From Pseudoalteromonas prydzensis (GTDB taxonomy: Bacteria > Pseudomonadota > Gammaproteobacteria > Enterobacterales > Alteromonadaceae), in contig NZ_DRGM01000210.1 in NCBI RefSeq assembly GCF_011050055.1, positions 62,001-126,000 on the forward strand: a stretch of 64,000 nt of DNA, written 5' to 3'. The translations under genes and the position numbers were made by a program. The stretch's first letter is position 1, and each line of letters begins with the position of its first letter. The notes under the pieces are model-generated. The model did not search any database. It was given only the letters and a program-made list of their open reading frames with translations, and was not told the DNA's origin. Below, in pieces: positions 9,207 to 18,007 of the stretch.

Positions 9207-10151
9207 TCAGTTTAGCTCAAGCCCGCAGAGCTCGTTGCAAACCCAGCGAGCATCTAAATAACGTTCTAAGTTGTGCTCTGCAAATTGTAAAAAACTGCGC
9301 GCAGCATGGGATAGATGTCGGTCGGTGCGAATAACAAAATACCAATGACTGGCAAGTTGCGTATCGCTGACATTGAGTACTTTGAAATCCTCATCGCCTT
9401 TTGGTAGAACATGGCGAGAAAGCACTGCAACACCCATTGCTGATGACACCGCAACCCGAATCGCCTCATTACTGGCCATTTGTACGCTGTCACTTAACAC
9501 TAAGCCCCGCCCCTGTAACTCACTTTCAAACAACATTCGCGTCGCTGAGCCGGGCTCTCTTAATAAAAACCGATAGCGTGTCAGCTCAGCCAATGTAATA
9601 TCAGTTGCTGCTGCAAGTGGATGCTCACTAGGTACAATAAATTCAAGTGGGTTTTGTAAAAAGCGTGCTGCTTTTGCATGCTCAAGGGATGGCGGGTGAC
9701 TAAATACATAAATATCGTCCTCACCGCGTTCAAACCGTGCTAATACCTCAGCCCTGTTACCTATTTCTAGGGGCAGCTCAACATGTGGGTGCAAATTACT
9801 ATATGGCCCAAGTAATTTCGGCAAAATATATTGCGCCGTATTGACCATGGCGATTTTGCAACGACCGCGTTCACCCCCTCTAAGCTCGGCTAAAAAATCT
9901 TTGTAATCATCAAACTGACCAAACACTTGCTGGCCAGTTTTAAATAATTCCAACCCAGCTTCGGTAACCGTTAACTTTTGCTGTTGCATCAAAATTAAAG
10001 GTTCGCCAACCGCCTCTTGTAAGCGCTTAATTTGCAACGATACCGTAGGCTGAGTTAAATGTAACACTCTTGCGGTCTCACTGATTGAGCCAGTTTTTAC
10101 CACACTCATAAATACTTCAAGGAGTCGAAATGATATGTGTCTTAAATCCAT
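9207..10151 (-). CDS. LysR-family regulator, divergent from the SbtA-type permease
   Basis: This 314-residue protein has a typical LysR N-terminal winged helix-turn-helix (MSVVKTGSISETARVLHLTQ, residues 14-33, followed by PTVSLQIKRLQEAVGEPL) and a C-terminal effector-binding domain. It is transcribed away from the permease gene at 10297 across a 145-bp gap. LysR regulators usually control a divergent neighbour, so the permease is the likely target. The effector is not known. LysR proteins of this arrangement in autotrophs sense inorganic carbon metabolites, but no carbon-fixation gene is in the window, so that comparison is loose. Confidence 0.93.
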   Translation of the reverse strand: MDLRHISFRLLEVFMSVVKTGSISETARVLHLTQPTVSLQIKRLQEAVGEPLILMQQQKLTVTEAGLELFKTGQQVFGQFDDYKDFLAELRGGERGRCKIAMVNTAQYILPKLLGPYSNLHPHVELPLEIGNRAEVLARFERGEDDIYVFSHPPSLEHAKAARFLQNPLEFIVPSEHPLAAATDITLAELTRYRFLLREPGSATRMLFESELQGRGLVLSDSVQMASNEAIRVAVSSAMGVAVLSRHVLPKGDEDFKVLNVSDTQLASHWYFVIRTDRHLSHAARSFLQFAEHNLERYLDARWVCNELCGLELN

Positions 10152-10296
10152 GTCAGCCCCTTAAAGCAAAGTTAATAAGCAACTTATAAATAACAACCCA
10201 TAGATAATAACCTATATATAACTACTAATCATTTTATTATTTACTATACAAAGTTTTCATTACAATAGCGCCACTTCAAATACAAAGGAGAAAGGC
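10152..10296. promoter_or_regulatory. Divergent promoter region of LysR regulator and SbtA-type permease
   Basis: This 145-bp AT-rich gap separates two divergent genes and should hold both promoters and the LysR binding site. Several short TAT/ATA-rich dyads are visible around 10190-10255, but I could not fix one site. AAGGAG (10285-10290) is the ribosome binding site that supports the GTG start of the permease. Confidence 0.55.
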
Positions 10297-11244
10297 GTGC
10301 CGGATATTGTTGTTATGTTTTTTGTTTTAGGCTTAGTTGCAGGACTGTTGCGATCTGATTTAAAAATACCGCAAGCGACCTACGAAACGCTCAGTTTGTT
10401 ACTGATGCTAACAATTGGTTTAAAAGGCGGCATGGTTTTACACGGTAATTTAAGCTGGCAGTTGCTGCCAGAAATGGGCTCAGTCATGTTATTGGGGGCA
10501 TTTATTCCGCTGATGCTCTACCCTATTTTAAAATACCTAGTGAGACTCTCTGTCGCTAATAGCGCAAGTATTGCAGCGCACTACGGCTCGGTCAGCGCGG
10601 GGACTTTTGCCGTTGCGCTTGCTTATGCAGAATCTTCACAGCTCATCGTTGGCGCGGAGGTCACGCTTTATTTAGTGATGCTAGAATTACCGGCGATTAT
10701 TGTTGCCCTATTACTCTACAGACGCCTTAATAAAGAAAACAACACTACACGCACGCTTTCACTAAAAACACTGTGGCATGAGACGCTTACCAATAAAAGC
10801 ATCATTCTTTTAGTGGGTGGCGTTATTATCGGCATGCTTTACGGCACGCAACAAGGTAGCCAAGTCACCAACCTTCTTACTAGCAGCTTTAAAGTGGTGC
10901 TGGCATTATTTTTACTGGAGATGGGATTAACCGCAGCCAAAACACTGCGCCCTATTCCTTGGCACCATTGGCGAGTTGCGCTGTTTGCATTAGTCACACC
11001 GCTGTTGTTAGGCGTGATTGGCGTCACTGCCGGCACAGCATTAAAGCTCGAGCTAGGCTCTGTGGTTGTATTAGCAAGCTTAGTGGCCAGCGCCTCATAC
11101 ATAGCAGCTCCTGCGGCTATTAAAGCTGCGATCCCAAAAGCGGATATAGGCTTAGCCATGCTTAGCTCACTTGGTATTACCTTCGCATTTAACGTCACTA
11201 TAGGGATTGGTTTGTATCATCAACTGGCAGTAACAATGCAATAA
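10297..11244 (+). CDS. SbtA-family sodium-dependent bicarbonate permease
   Basis: This 315-residue, strongly hydrophobic protein has about ten predicted membrane spans. Two segments are typical of the SbtA/DUF897 family: AAHYGSVSAGTFAVALAYAE and, near the C-terminus, LVASASYIAAPAAIKAAIP. In cyanobacteria SbtA takes up bicarbonate with sodium; in heterotrophs the substrate is often only assumed. The GTG start is supported by AAGGAG six bases upstream, and no better ATG lies ahead of the first membrane segment. The divergent LysR gene is the probable regulator. No PII-like SbtB partner is visible beside it. Confidence 0.88.
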   Translation: MPDIVVMFFVLGLVAGLLRSDLKIPQATYETLSLLLMLTIGLKGGMVLHGNLSWQLLPEMGSVMLLGAFIPLMLYPILKYLVRLSVANSASIAAHYGSVSAGTFAVALAYAESSQLIVGAEVTLYLVMLELPAIIVALLLYRRLNKENNTTRTLSLKTLWHETLTNKSIILLVGGVIIGMLYGTQQGSQVTNLLTSSFKVVLALFLLEMGLTAAKTLRPIPWHHWRVALFALVTPLLLGVIGVTAGTALKLELGSVVVLASLVASASYIAAPAAIKAAIPKADIGLAMLSSLGITFAFNVTIGIGLYHQLAVTMQ

Positions 11245-11260
11245 ATTACTTAATAATCAT

Positions 11261-11292
11261 TTTAAGGGGCTCATACAAAGAGCCCGCTTAAA
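11261..11292. terminator. Convergent hairpin between permease and helicase genes
   Basis: TTTAAGGGGCTC pairs with GAGCCC-G-CTTAAA (one bulged G) around a 7-nt loop. It lies between two convergent genes and overlaps the last codons of the helicase. No long T run is present on either strand, so efficiency is uncertain. Confidence 0.55.
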
Positions 11293-14206
11293 CCAGCTCT
11301 GGCCATTGAATTGCTTTATTGTCTTTGCCATTTTTACAGCTCAGTGGATCATTTCCTTGATAGTTTTTACACCCCCAAAACGACCCTTTAGCACTTTGCC
11401 GTAACACCATCTCAGCGCCGCATTTATCACAAATAGGCTGCATGTGATTGCACGACTGATTAACGCATAGTTTAAACCCTGTATAACGGCTGCGGGTCAT
11501 TGGGCTTTGGCACTGCTGACAGGGATTTTCTTTATGCTCGCAACGCGGAAATAACGAACAGCCGTAGAATGGCCCAAAACGTCCCGTTTGCTTTTTTAAG
11601 ACCCCAGTATCACAGCGCATACAGTTTATATCTGCGATATGTAATTGCTCAACATCACTGGTAAATTCATCCAGTTCGATGTCATGTTCAGCAATTAACT
11701 CCGAGACAAAACAACTACTATTGGCCATATCAGCAATGATGTAGGCGCGCTGTTTTGCCCGCGTTAGGGCAACGTAAAATAACCGCCGTTCCTCAGCAAA
11801 TGCGAAATCTTCTTGCTCGGGCAGTAATGCATCAATAATGGCGGGCGTTACTTTTTCACAGGGGAAACCATGTTTACCTTTTTGTAAGCCGATGATCACT
11901 ACATGATCGGCCTCTTTACCTTTCGCTGCATGAAAAGTCTGCGACTGAATGTTTAACAGCGGATACTTCACTTGCATGGCTTTAATATCTGCATTAGTAG
12001 GTAGTTGAAACCAAAAGCGGGCTAAAAAATAGACCGAGGTTGGTTTACACACTGTGCCGCAAATTGCATTAAGCACATCATCTATCGCGCCATTGGCAAG
12101 CTCAGGTAGCTCGCTGTGATAATGATTTAAAGTAGTCGGCGCTTTATTGCCGCGTCTTAATATTGATATCGCAGGCTGAGCTACTTGAGCCAAAGACGTG
12201 ATGGTTTTATTAAGCTGCGCGGGATTTTTACTAATAAATGCTGAGGCAACTTCACCAATTTTATTATTAAAACGAAAAGTAACATCCAACTGCGCTTGGC
12301 TGGTAAAACCAAAGTGCTTGGTAAACTCAGTGGTTAACTTTATATCTGCGCCGCTAAATCGGTAAATCGCTTGCCAATCATCGCCCACAGCAAATACTGA
12401 ACAACCTTTGCGGCTATCACGTAGCGCTTTAACTAATCGCGCTCGTGCATGTGATATATCCTGAAATTCATCAACCATAATGTAACGCCAGGGCGATACA
12501 AATTGCCCTGACTCTACATAGCTAATTGCTTTGCTGATCATGTCTTCAAAGTCTATTTCACCACGCTGCTGCAAGTAAGCGTTGTAGTTAGATATAATTG
12601 GTTTTAATAGCGCCAACGCTTGCGTTGTTTGCTTGGCATCAAGGGAGCGTTTAATGACATCAACTTCATCGGCATCAGTTAAATAAGCCGCCTTATATAA
12701 ACTAAGCAGTTGACTAAATAACGCAGCTAATACGGTGATCCTGCCAGTTTCTTTTAAGCTTTCGAGCAGTGATTCTACGGGCAATATCTGCGTTTGTATG
12801 TTCGCACTTAAAAGCGCTTGTTCAAGTTCACTTAACAGCTTGCCTTGTTTATGTTGCCCATAAGTCAAAGCTATACAGTGAGTGTTATTACTGGCATGAG
12901 TGGTATTTTTCCAATCAATTGCGCCATGGTATTGCGCTTTATCAATGTAAGGCGCCGTATTGCCAGCTTCATCAATGCCGTAATATTCAATGTAAATGTC
13001 GTACTCAGGTAAGTAAAAATCAGGCTTATATTGGCTGCGTTCAATGGTTTTTACGGCAATTTTATAAGGCGCTTCGTAGTGATAATCTATACCGTGATAA
13101 AACAGCCAATTAGCAATATATAACTCACCAAAGCTTTTTACCTTGTCGCCCTTTAGACTACGGATATCGTTATCATTTAAGTAACTGTAGTAATCACCTA
13201 AGGTTTTAAAATCAAATTCGTTTTTTTCAACATAATAGTATTTACTAAAATAATCTAAAACCAGACGACGATACTCAGCACTGTTTTCAATCATTGCTTC
13301 AAAGCACTGCTGCACCCATTTTTCTTTCGCTTGTTCGTCTTCTGCAAATACACTCATACTCGGTTTAGCATGTTCAACTTGTGAGATAATCGCCAAGCCA
13401 ACACTATGAAACGTAGCGGCTTTTATTTTATCGGTGGCGAGCTTATTTTGGATCCGCTGATCCATTTCATCGGCAGCTTTGCGACCATAGGCTAACAATA
13501 AAATATCACTGTAACTTGCCTGCTGGCTTTGCACTAAAAACCCAGCCCTGCCAATCATAACACTGGTTTTACCGGTGCCAGCGCCCGCCAATAACAAGTT
13601 ATTATCGTCATCAATCACACATGCTTGTCTTTGACTTAGTGTTAATGGATTAGCTTCAACACTGTCAAAAAAAGCGTGGTGTAAGTTAAGTTGCTTAGTC
13701 ACGTATTTTTGTTGTAGATACTGCGTAAGTGCAGCATCCCAGTTTGCATATTGCTCTAATACGTTTATTTTTTTATCCACTAAAACAAATGCGGGGCTGT
13801 TTTTTATCCACGGTAACCAACGATCATGCTCTTGCTGCGCCAACCGCTGAATACGACTAACATAGGACTGGCGTAAATATCGCTGCTTGACCAGTTTTGT
13901 TATTTTATTAAGAAAAGTATCAAGCTTAGCGACATTCGCGTTCAGCCAACACCGTTCAAATTCAGCTTGAAATTTACGGTGAACACCATATGCCAGCAGC
14001 GAAAATGTATAATTTTGTTGCGCCGTAACAAAAGAAATCGTTTGCCCAAACAAACCGTAAGCAAACGACGGCGGTGCCTCCAACTCACTCCAACTTATTT
14101 GTGTGGTTGAGTTGCCTTGGCGAATAGTCAAAATATGGTGATCAAACGCCAACATGGCTTTAGTAGCAAACATCCTGCCAAACAGACTAACTGGAATAGA
14201 ATTCAT
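11288..14206 (-). CDS. DNA helicase IV-like (HelD/UvrD type) SF1 helicase with extra nuclease-like and zinc-finger parts
   Basis: This 972-residue protein combines an N-terminal region like that of helicase IV (about residues 1-135) with a UvrD-type helicase. Walker A is GAGTGKT (208-214), the Walker B-like segment is MVDEFQDIS, and a late motif reads VALTRAK. It is much longer than E. coli HelD (684 residues). Around residues 357-410 the insert SFGELYIANWLFYHG...YKPDFYLPEYDIYIEYYG resembles a PD-(D/E)XK nuclease fold (Glu361, Pro395-Asp396, Glu407), although the final lysine is not obvious. The C-terminal 130 residues hold several CxxC groups like the zinc ribbons of topoisomerase I. It probably acts in DNA repair or recombination. 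It starts divergently from nothing and stands alone. Confidence 0.9.
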   Translation of the reverse strand: MNSIPVSLFGRMFATKAMLAFDHHILTIRQGNSTTQISWSELEAPPSFAYGLFGQTISFVTAQQNYTFSLLAYGVHRKFQAEFERCWLNANVAKLDTFLNKITKLVKQRYLRQSYVSRIQRLAQQEHDRWLPWIKNSPAFVLVDKKINVLEQYANWDAALTQYLQQKYVTKQLNLHHAFFDSVEANPLTLSQRQACVIDDDNNLLLAGAGTGKTSVMIGRAGFLVQSQQASYSDILLLAYGRKAADEMDQRIQNKLATDKIKAATFHSVGLAIISQVEHAKPSMSVFAEDEQAKEKWVQQCFEAMIENSAEYRRLVLDYFSKYYYVEKNEFDFKTLGDYYSYLNDNDIRSLKGDKVKSFGELYIANWLFYHGIDYHYEAPYKIAVKTIERSQYKPDFYLPEYDIYIEYYGIDEAGNTAPYIDKAQYHGAIDWKNTTHASNNTHCIALTYGQHKQGKLLSELEQALLSANIQTQILPVESLLESLKETGRITVLAALFSQLLSLYKAAYLTDADEVDVIKRSLDAKQTTQALALLKPIISNYNAYLQQRGEIDFEDMISKAISYVESGQFVSPWRYIMVDEFQDISHARARLVKALRDSRKGCSVFAVGDDWQAIYRFSGADIKLTTEFTKHFGFTSQAQLDVTFRFNNKIGEVASAFISKNPAQLNKTITSLAQVAQPAISILRRGNKAPTTLNHYHSELPELANGAIDDVLNAICGTVCKPTSVYFLARFWFQLPTNADIKAMQVKYPLLNIQSQTFHAAKGKEADHVVIIGLQKGKHGFPCEKVTPAIIDALLPEQEDFAFAEERRLFYVALTRAKQRAYIIADMANSSCFVSELIAEHDIELDEFTSDVEQLHIADINCMRCDTGVLKKQTGRFGPFYGCSLFPRCEHKENPCQQCQSPMTRSRYTGFKLCVNQSCNHMQPICDKCGAEMVLRQSAKGSFWGCKNYQGNDPLSCKNGKDNKAIQWPELV

Positions 14207-14292
14207 TACTGCTGAATTCCTAAATGAAAAGAGTGAATTAGCGCTATTTTAAGTTAATCCGCAGAATAAGTGTGAAAATAACAGCAATTATT

Positions 14293-14802
14293 TTAGCGCA
14301 GTTTTTCATCTGGATTTAAAAAGAACATTTTTTTCCAGCCTTGGTTTTGTGTGGTCATTAACCATGGGTATGGCAGCAGCGATAAAATAGCGTAATGCAC
14401 ATGAGGTTGTTTACCGGCCGCATTACCCGTGTCTCCTAAGCTACCAATCACCTCACTGACTGCAACATAGTCTCCTGCACTTACCGAATAACTTTCTAAG
14501 TGGGCAAAGTAATGCAGTCGCCACTTAGGCCCAAGTAATGCCACCACATTACCACCACGCTTTAGCTCACCAGCGTAAACAACAATACCACTGACAGATG
14601 ACACCACTGGTGTATGTTTTTTGCCAAAAATATCGATGCCTTTATGCACACCTGATTTCCCCCATGGGGCGTACCAAAAGGTGTTGTGATGCCAATCATT
14701 TGCTGTAGCACCTTTGACTGGGATCACTATTTTTTCAGGTATGAGTAGCCCAATAGCAAGTAAAATAACCAGTGTTAGTCCCACATACTTCATCACTTTC
14801 AT
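14293..14802 (-). CDS. M23-family peptidase (LytM-like), membrane anchored
   Basis: This 169-residue protein starts with a single hydrophobic anchor (YVGLTLVILLAIGLLIP, residues 5-21) followed by an M23 domain. The metal-binding HKGID segment (HxxxD) and the HVHY segment are both present, so it should be an active zinc endopeptidase or at least keep the ligands. M23 enzymes cut peptide cross-links in peptidoglycan and act in the periplasm. It follows the Gfo/Idh gene in the same direction by about 48 bp, so the two may be co-transcribed without an obvious functional link. No coiled coil or LysM domain is present, unlike EnvC or NlpD. Confidence 0.88.
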   Translation of the reverse strand: MKVMKYVGLTLVILLAIGLLIPEKIVIPVKGATANDWHHNTFWYAPWGKSGVHKGIDIFGKKHTPVVSSVSGIVVYAGELKRGGNVVALLGPKWRLHYFAHLESYSVSAGDYVAVSEVIGSLGDTGNAAGKQPHVHYAILSLLPYPWLMTTQNQGWKKMFFLNPDEKLR

Positions 14803-14850
14803 TGTTCATCCCTTGCAAACGTTTAACAATAAAACGGCCCGCTATTAGGT

Positions 14851-15768
14851 TTATACTTGTGCAACCAGCCACTCACACAGCTCATGGGTTAAGCTATCTT
14901 TTTTAAGTTGTAATTGATCAACTTGCTTAGTTTTAACCGCCGTTAGCCATGCCTCTAGCATTGACTCAAAGCCGCGCTTATAAAGCGTTGTTTGCCAATC
15001 ATTTTGCATCGCGCTCTGCTGTACTCCATTTACCATGTAAGTCATATTAGTTAACGATTCAATCCGCCATTTTTCATTCAAAGCTGTTATTTCAACCACT
15101 TCCTCATTGCAGCCACTTAACCTGTCCATAGCACCTTGAAATAACCGCCCTTCAAACTCAAAGCTAACATGAATAGCTGCCAAGAATCCTTGTGGATCAA
15201 GCTGTGAAAACAGCTGTAACTGAGTAAGTTGATCAAAACGCTCTACATTTGCAAAGTGACATAAGCTATCAACCACATGGATGAAGTCATCAAAAATAAA
15301 TGTGCGCGGCTGTGCAGGTAAATTCAAGCGGTTTTTTTGCCATTTAAGATGGCGTATCTGTGGCTTTGCAATGTCAGCCATTATTGGTATAAAGCGGCGA
15401 TTAAAACCTAAAAATAATGGTGTATTCTGTTTAGTTGCTAACTCAACTAGTTGTGTAACTTCACTAAAACTATACGCTAAAGGCTTATCTACAAACGTGG
15501 CAATTTTTTGCTCAAGCGCTTGCTTTGCAAACGTAAAGTGAGACTCAGTATTAGTGTGGATCATCACCCCATCGGGCTTACACGCAAGTACATCTTGGTA
15601 ATCTGTAAAGTATTTTTCTACCCGATATTGCTTTGCCAACTGCGTTAATGTTGTGAGGTTTCGTGTACAAAAAATAGGATCGATCTGCGCATGTTGCGTG
15701 GCAATCGGTAAATATGCTTTTTGTGCTATATCCCCAAGCCCTACTAAAGCGATTGTCAGCTGACTCAT
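14851..15768 (-). CDS. Gfo/Idh/MocA-family oxidoreductase
   Basis: This 305-residue protein has an N-terminal dinucleotide-binding fold (IALVGLGDIAQKAYLPIA, residues 5-22) and the FVDKPLAYS segment that carries the conserved lysine-proline of this family. Members are NAD(P)-dependent dehydrogenases, mostly acting on sugars or inositols. The C-terminal half is shorter than in many members. The substrate cannot be predicted, and the neighbours (M23 peptidase, MFS permease on the other strand) give no clear pathway. Confidence 0.85.
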   Translation of the reverse strand: MSQLTIALVGLGDIAQKAYLPIATQHAQIDPIFCTRNLTTLTQLAKQYRVEKYFTDYQDVLACKPDGVMIHTNTESHFTFAKQALEQKIATFVDKPLAYSFSEVTQLVELATKQNTPLFLGFNRRFIPIMADIAKPQIRHLKWQKNRLNLPAQPRTFIFDDFIHVVDSLCHFANVERFDQLTQLQLFSQLDPQGFLAAIHVSFEFEGRLFQGAMDRLSGCNEEVVEITALNEKWRIESLTNMTYMVNGVQQSAMQNDWQTTLYKRGFESMLEAWLTAVKTKQVDQLQLKKDSLTHELCEWLVAQV

Positions 15769-16045
15769 TTTACTGCCTTACTAGATAAAGAAAACCCAAA
15801 TATAGCATACCAAGTTATTATTTAGATTGATAAAACAACTACAAATTTGAAACAATCTTGCTAAATAATTTATACCAAAATGACGCAAATAACCGATTGT
15901 TTTACTTAACTGATCGCTCTAAATAAAATGTTGGCTGAATATGCAAATATAACTTTACTTGTGTTCAAAATCGGCTTAAATTCGCCGCAAAATTAACCAA
16001 TCAAAAATAATTGCCAGCCATTAAAACACTCCAACGCAATTATTT

Positions 16046-17239
16046 ATGCCCTTTACATCGGATACTTTAATGGTTGAGCTCACAGCAGATCATAAACCAA
16101 ATAACCCACTTGCGCCTGTTATTGGTTTGTCTTTTTTTGCTATCGCATCAGGCTTTTTAATGAGCCTAATTCCTTTATCATTGAGCGCCTTTGGGCTTGA
16201 TAATGAGCTTGCCTCATGGCTGGCCAGTGTGTTTTATCTAGGCTTGTTAATTGGTGCTTTTTTTATTGAGCGTATTGTTACAAAAATAGGCCATCGCCAT
16301 GCCTTTATGGCATTTCTAGGTTTATTAATTTTCAGTGTTGCAGCGCAACTGATTTTACCTAAAGCCAGCGTGTGGCTTTTCGCCCGCTTTGTGGCAGGTA
16401 TTGCCGTCGCTGGCGTATTTGTGGTGGTTGAATCCTGGTTACTCATGACCGACACAGCCAAAGCCCGAGCAAAACGGTTAGGCTTGTATATGACATCCCT
16501 TTATGGTGGCAGCGCCGTTGGTCAACTGGCTATCGATCCACTTGGCACCAGTGGCGCACTTCCCTATTTGTTTGTTATTGCTCTGTTATTTTTAGCGATG
16601 TTAGCACCGCTACTGATTAAATCAGGGCAACCGCAAAGTCAGCACTCGCAAAAGCTGCAATTAACGGAATTAAAAAAGCTCAGTCGCCCAGCAATTTTAG
16701 GCTGCTTAGTATCAGGATTAGTACTTGGGCCAATTTACGGTTTAATGCCAGTATATATCGCAGCCCAAACTGAACAGGCCGCTTTCACTGGTACATTAAT
16801 GGCGGTGATCATTTTAGGCGGCATGCTAGTACAACCGCTGGTGAGCTATTTATCTACACGAATGGCAAAAAGCTTATTAATGGCACTGTTTTGTTTATTT
16901 GGCGCGATGGGCGTAGTTGGTATTATGCAAGCTGTGCACTTCAACGTATTAATGGCGAGTTATTTTATTTTAGGGGCTGCAAGTTTTGCACTCTACCCCA
17001 TTGCCATCACCTTAGCCTGTGACGCGTTGCCAATCGAAAAAATAGTCTCAGCAACAGAAATCATGCTACTGAGTTACAGCTTTGGCTCGGTCTTTGGACC
17101 TTTGCTTGCTGCCAACCTATTTGCTTCAACTCACGGCATTATGTTGTATTTAGGCGGCTGTTTATTCACCACCTGTATTTATATGCTGATCAAAAGCCTT
17201 AAAGGTATCTCCACTGACAATACCCCAGTGGCTGGATAA
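16046..17239 (+). CDS. MFS permease, YcaD-like
   Basis: This 397-residue protein has about twelve membrane segments and the MFS loop between helices 2 and 3 (RIVTKIGHRHAF). It also has the helix-4 segment RFVAGIAVAGVFVVVESWL, whose VVVES resembles E. coli YcaD. The substrate is unknown. The start at 16046 lacks a clear ribosome binding site; ATG at 16070 (MVELTADH) is an alternative that leaves the first membrane segment intact. A strong bidirectional terminator follows directly. Confidence 0.85.
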   Translation: MPFTSDTLMVELTADHKPNNPLAPVIGLSFFAIASGFLMSLIPLSLSAFGLDNELASWLASVFYLGLLIGAFFIERIVTKIGHRHAFMAFLGLLIFSVAAQLILPKASVWLFARFVAGIAVAGVFVVVESWLLMTDTAKARAKRLGLYMTSLYGGSAVGQLAIDPLGTSGALPYLFVIALLFLAMLAPLLIKSGQPQSQHSQKLQLTELKKLSRPAILGCLVSGLVLGPIYGLMPVYIAAQTEQAAFTGTLMAVIILGGMLVQPLVSYLSTRMAKSLLMALFCLFGAMGVVGIMQAVHFNVLMASYFILGAASFALYPIAITLACDALPIEKIVSATEIMLLSYSFGSVFGPLLAANLFASTHGIMLYLGGCLFTTCIYMLIKSLKGISTDNTPVAG

Positions 17240-17247
17240 TGAAAAAC

Positions 17248-17286
17248 AAAAACCCCATACTGATATGCCCAGTATGGGGTTTTTTA
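17248..17286. terminator. Bidirectional rho-independent terminator
   Basis: AAACCCCATACTG and CAGTATGGGGTTT form a perfect stem of about 13 bp with a 7-nt loop (17263-17269), flanked by A and T runs. It serves the MFS gene on the + strand and the 135-residue gene on the - strand. Confidence 0.92.
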
Positions 17287-17312
17287 AAATACTTTGCTTT
17301 TATAACAACTAT

Positions 17313-17720
17313 CTATAAAGAAAGGTTTTCTTTAGCCCGCGCTAGGTTATGAGAAACCATTACACTATCTGCTATTTGCGCTGCTTCATAAAAATCAGAA
17401 AGACCAGCCGCATCATTGTTTGCCATCATACGAGACACACCGCGATTACTAAATGCAAATGAGGTTAACTCACGCACTTTCATTCTTGGCCCATCACTTT
17501 GCTTTAACAAGGCAATTGCTTTTGTGCAAATAGCTTCAGCTTGCTCATAATTTTTTGACTTCACATTTAATGCGCAACTATTAAATGACTCTTCTAATTG
17601 CAAAGGTGCAGTCTCTTGCTCGATAACCACTAGTTTGTAATCACTCTGATCAGCCATAACAGCCGCTGAGCAAGTAAATAATGAGCAAAGAGCAATGGTT
17701 TTGATAAGTGTACGTTTCAT
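17313..17720 (-). CDS. Secreted 135-residue protein with TPR-like helices, paralogue A
   Basis: I do not recognise a named family. A signal peptide (MKRTLIKTIALCSLFTCSAAVMA, residues 1-23) is followed by a short strand-like part and a helical region around SKNYEQAEAICTKAIALLK that reads like a TPR motif, with a second helix pair at NRGVSRMMANND. The two cysteines outside the signal peptide (in FNSCALN and EAICTKA) could form a disulfide. A close paralogue of the same length lies at 52624-53031, and about 120 bp of upstream sequence is also conserved between the two. It is likely a periplasmic or secreted protein, translated from a single-gene transcript ending at the terminator at 17248. Confidence 0.8.
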   Translation of the reverse strand: MKRTLIKTIALCSLFTCSAAVMADQSDYKLVVIEQETAPLQLEESFNSCALNVKSKNYEQAEAICTKAIALLKQSDGPRMKVRELTSFAFSNRGVSRMMANNDAAGLSDFYEAAQIADSVMVSHNLARAKENLSL

Positions 17721-17860
17721 GATTATATTCCTATTTGGTTACGTCGTATCTGTTGCCGACAATTAAACTTTAGTGCGTTGGGGCAATCTCGACAAACGAT
17801 AAAAATAAACCTAATAGGTGAATAAAATTAACTTATAGACTTTAGTCTAATACCATGTGA
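17721..17860 (-). promoter_or_regulatory. Upstream region shared with the paralogue at 52624
   Basis: The stretch next to the start (GATTATATTCCTATTTGGTT as read on +), and farther out GACAAACGATAAAAATAAAC and AATAAAATTAACTTATAGAC, recur almost unchanged upstream of the second copy (53032-53165). Conservation outside the coding region suggests the same promoter and 5' leader drive both genes. Confidence 0.65.
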
Positions 17861-18007
17861 TGAATAATTGATAACAAATAAAACTGCCTCCAGTTAAACC
17901 TATCAAAGTAGCATTTTTGTTACCAAATTGATAACTTATGAATTTACATATACACTCAGCTATCTCTAACTCCCTATGTACTTTAAAACACTTATTCGGA
18001 AGTAATC

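Noticed and set aside
10839-11198. 119-codon frame on the - strand inside the permease gene
   Set aside because: It is antisense to a well-supported SbtA-type gene, has no ribosome binding site and a biased composition.
12769-13113. 114-codon frame on the + strand inside the helicase gene
   Set aside because: It is antisense to a conserved helicase region and reads like a shadow frame.
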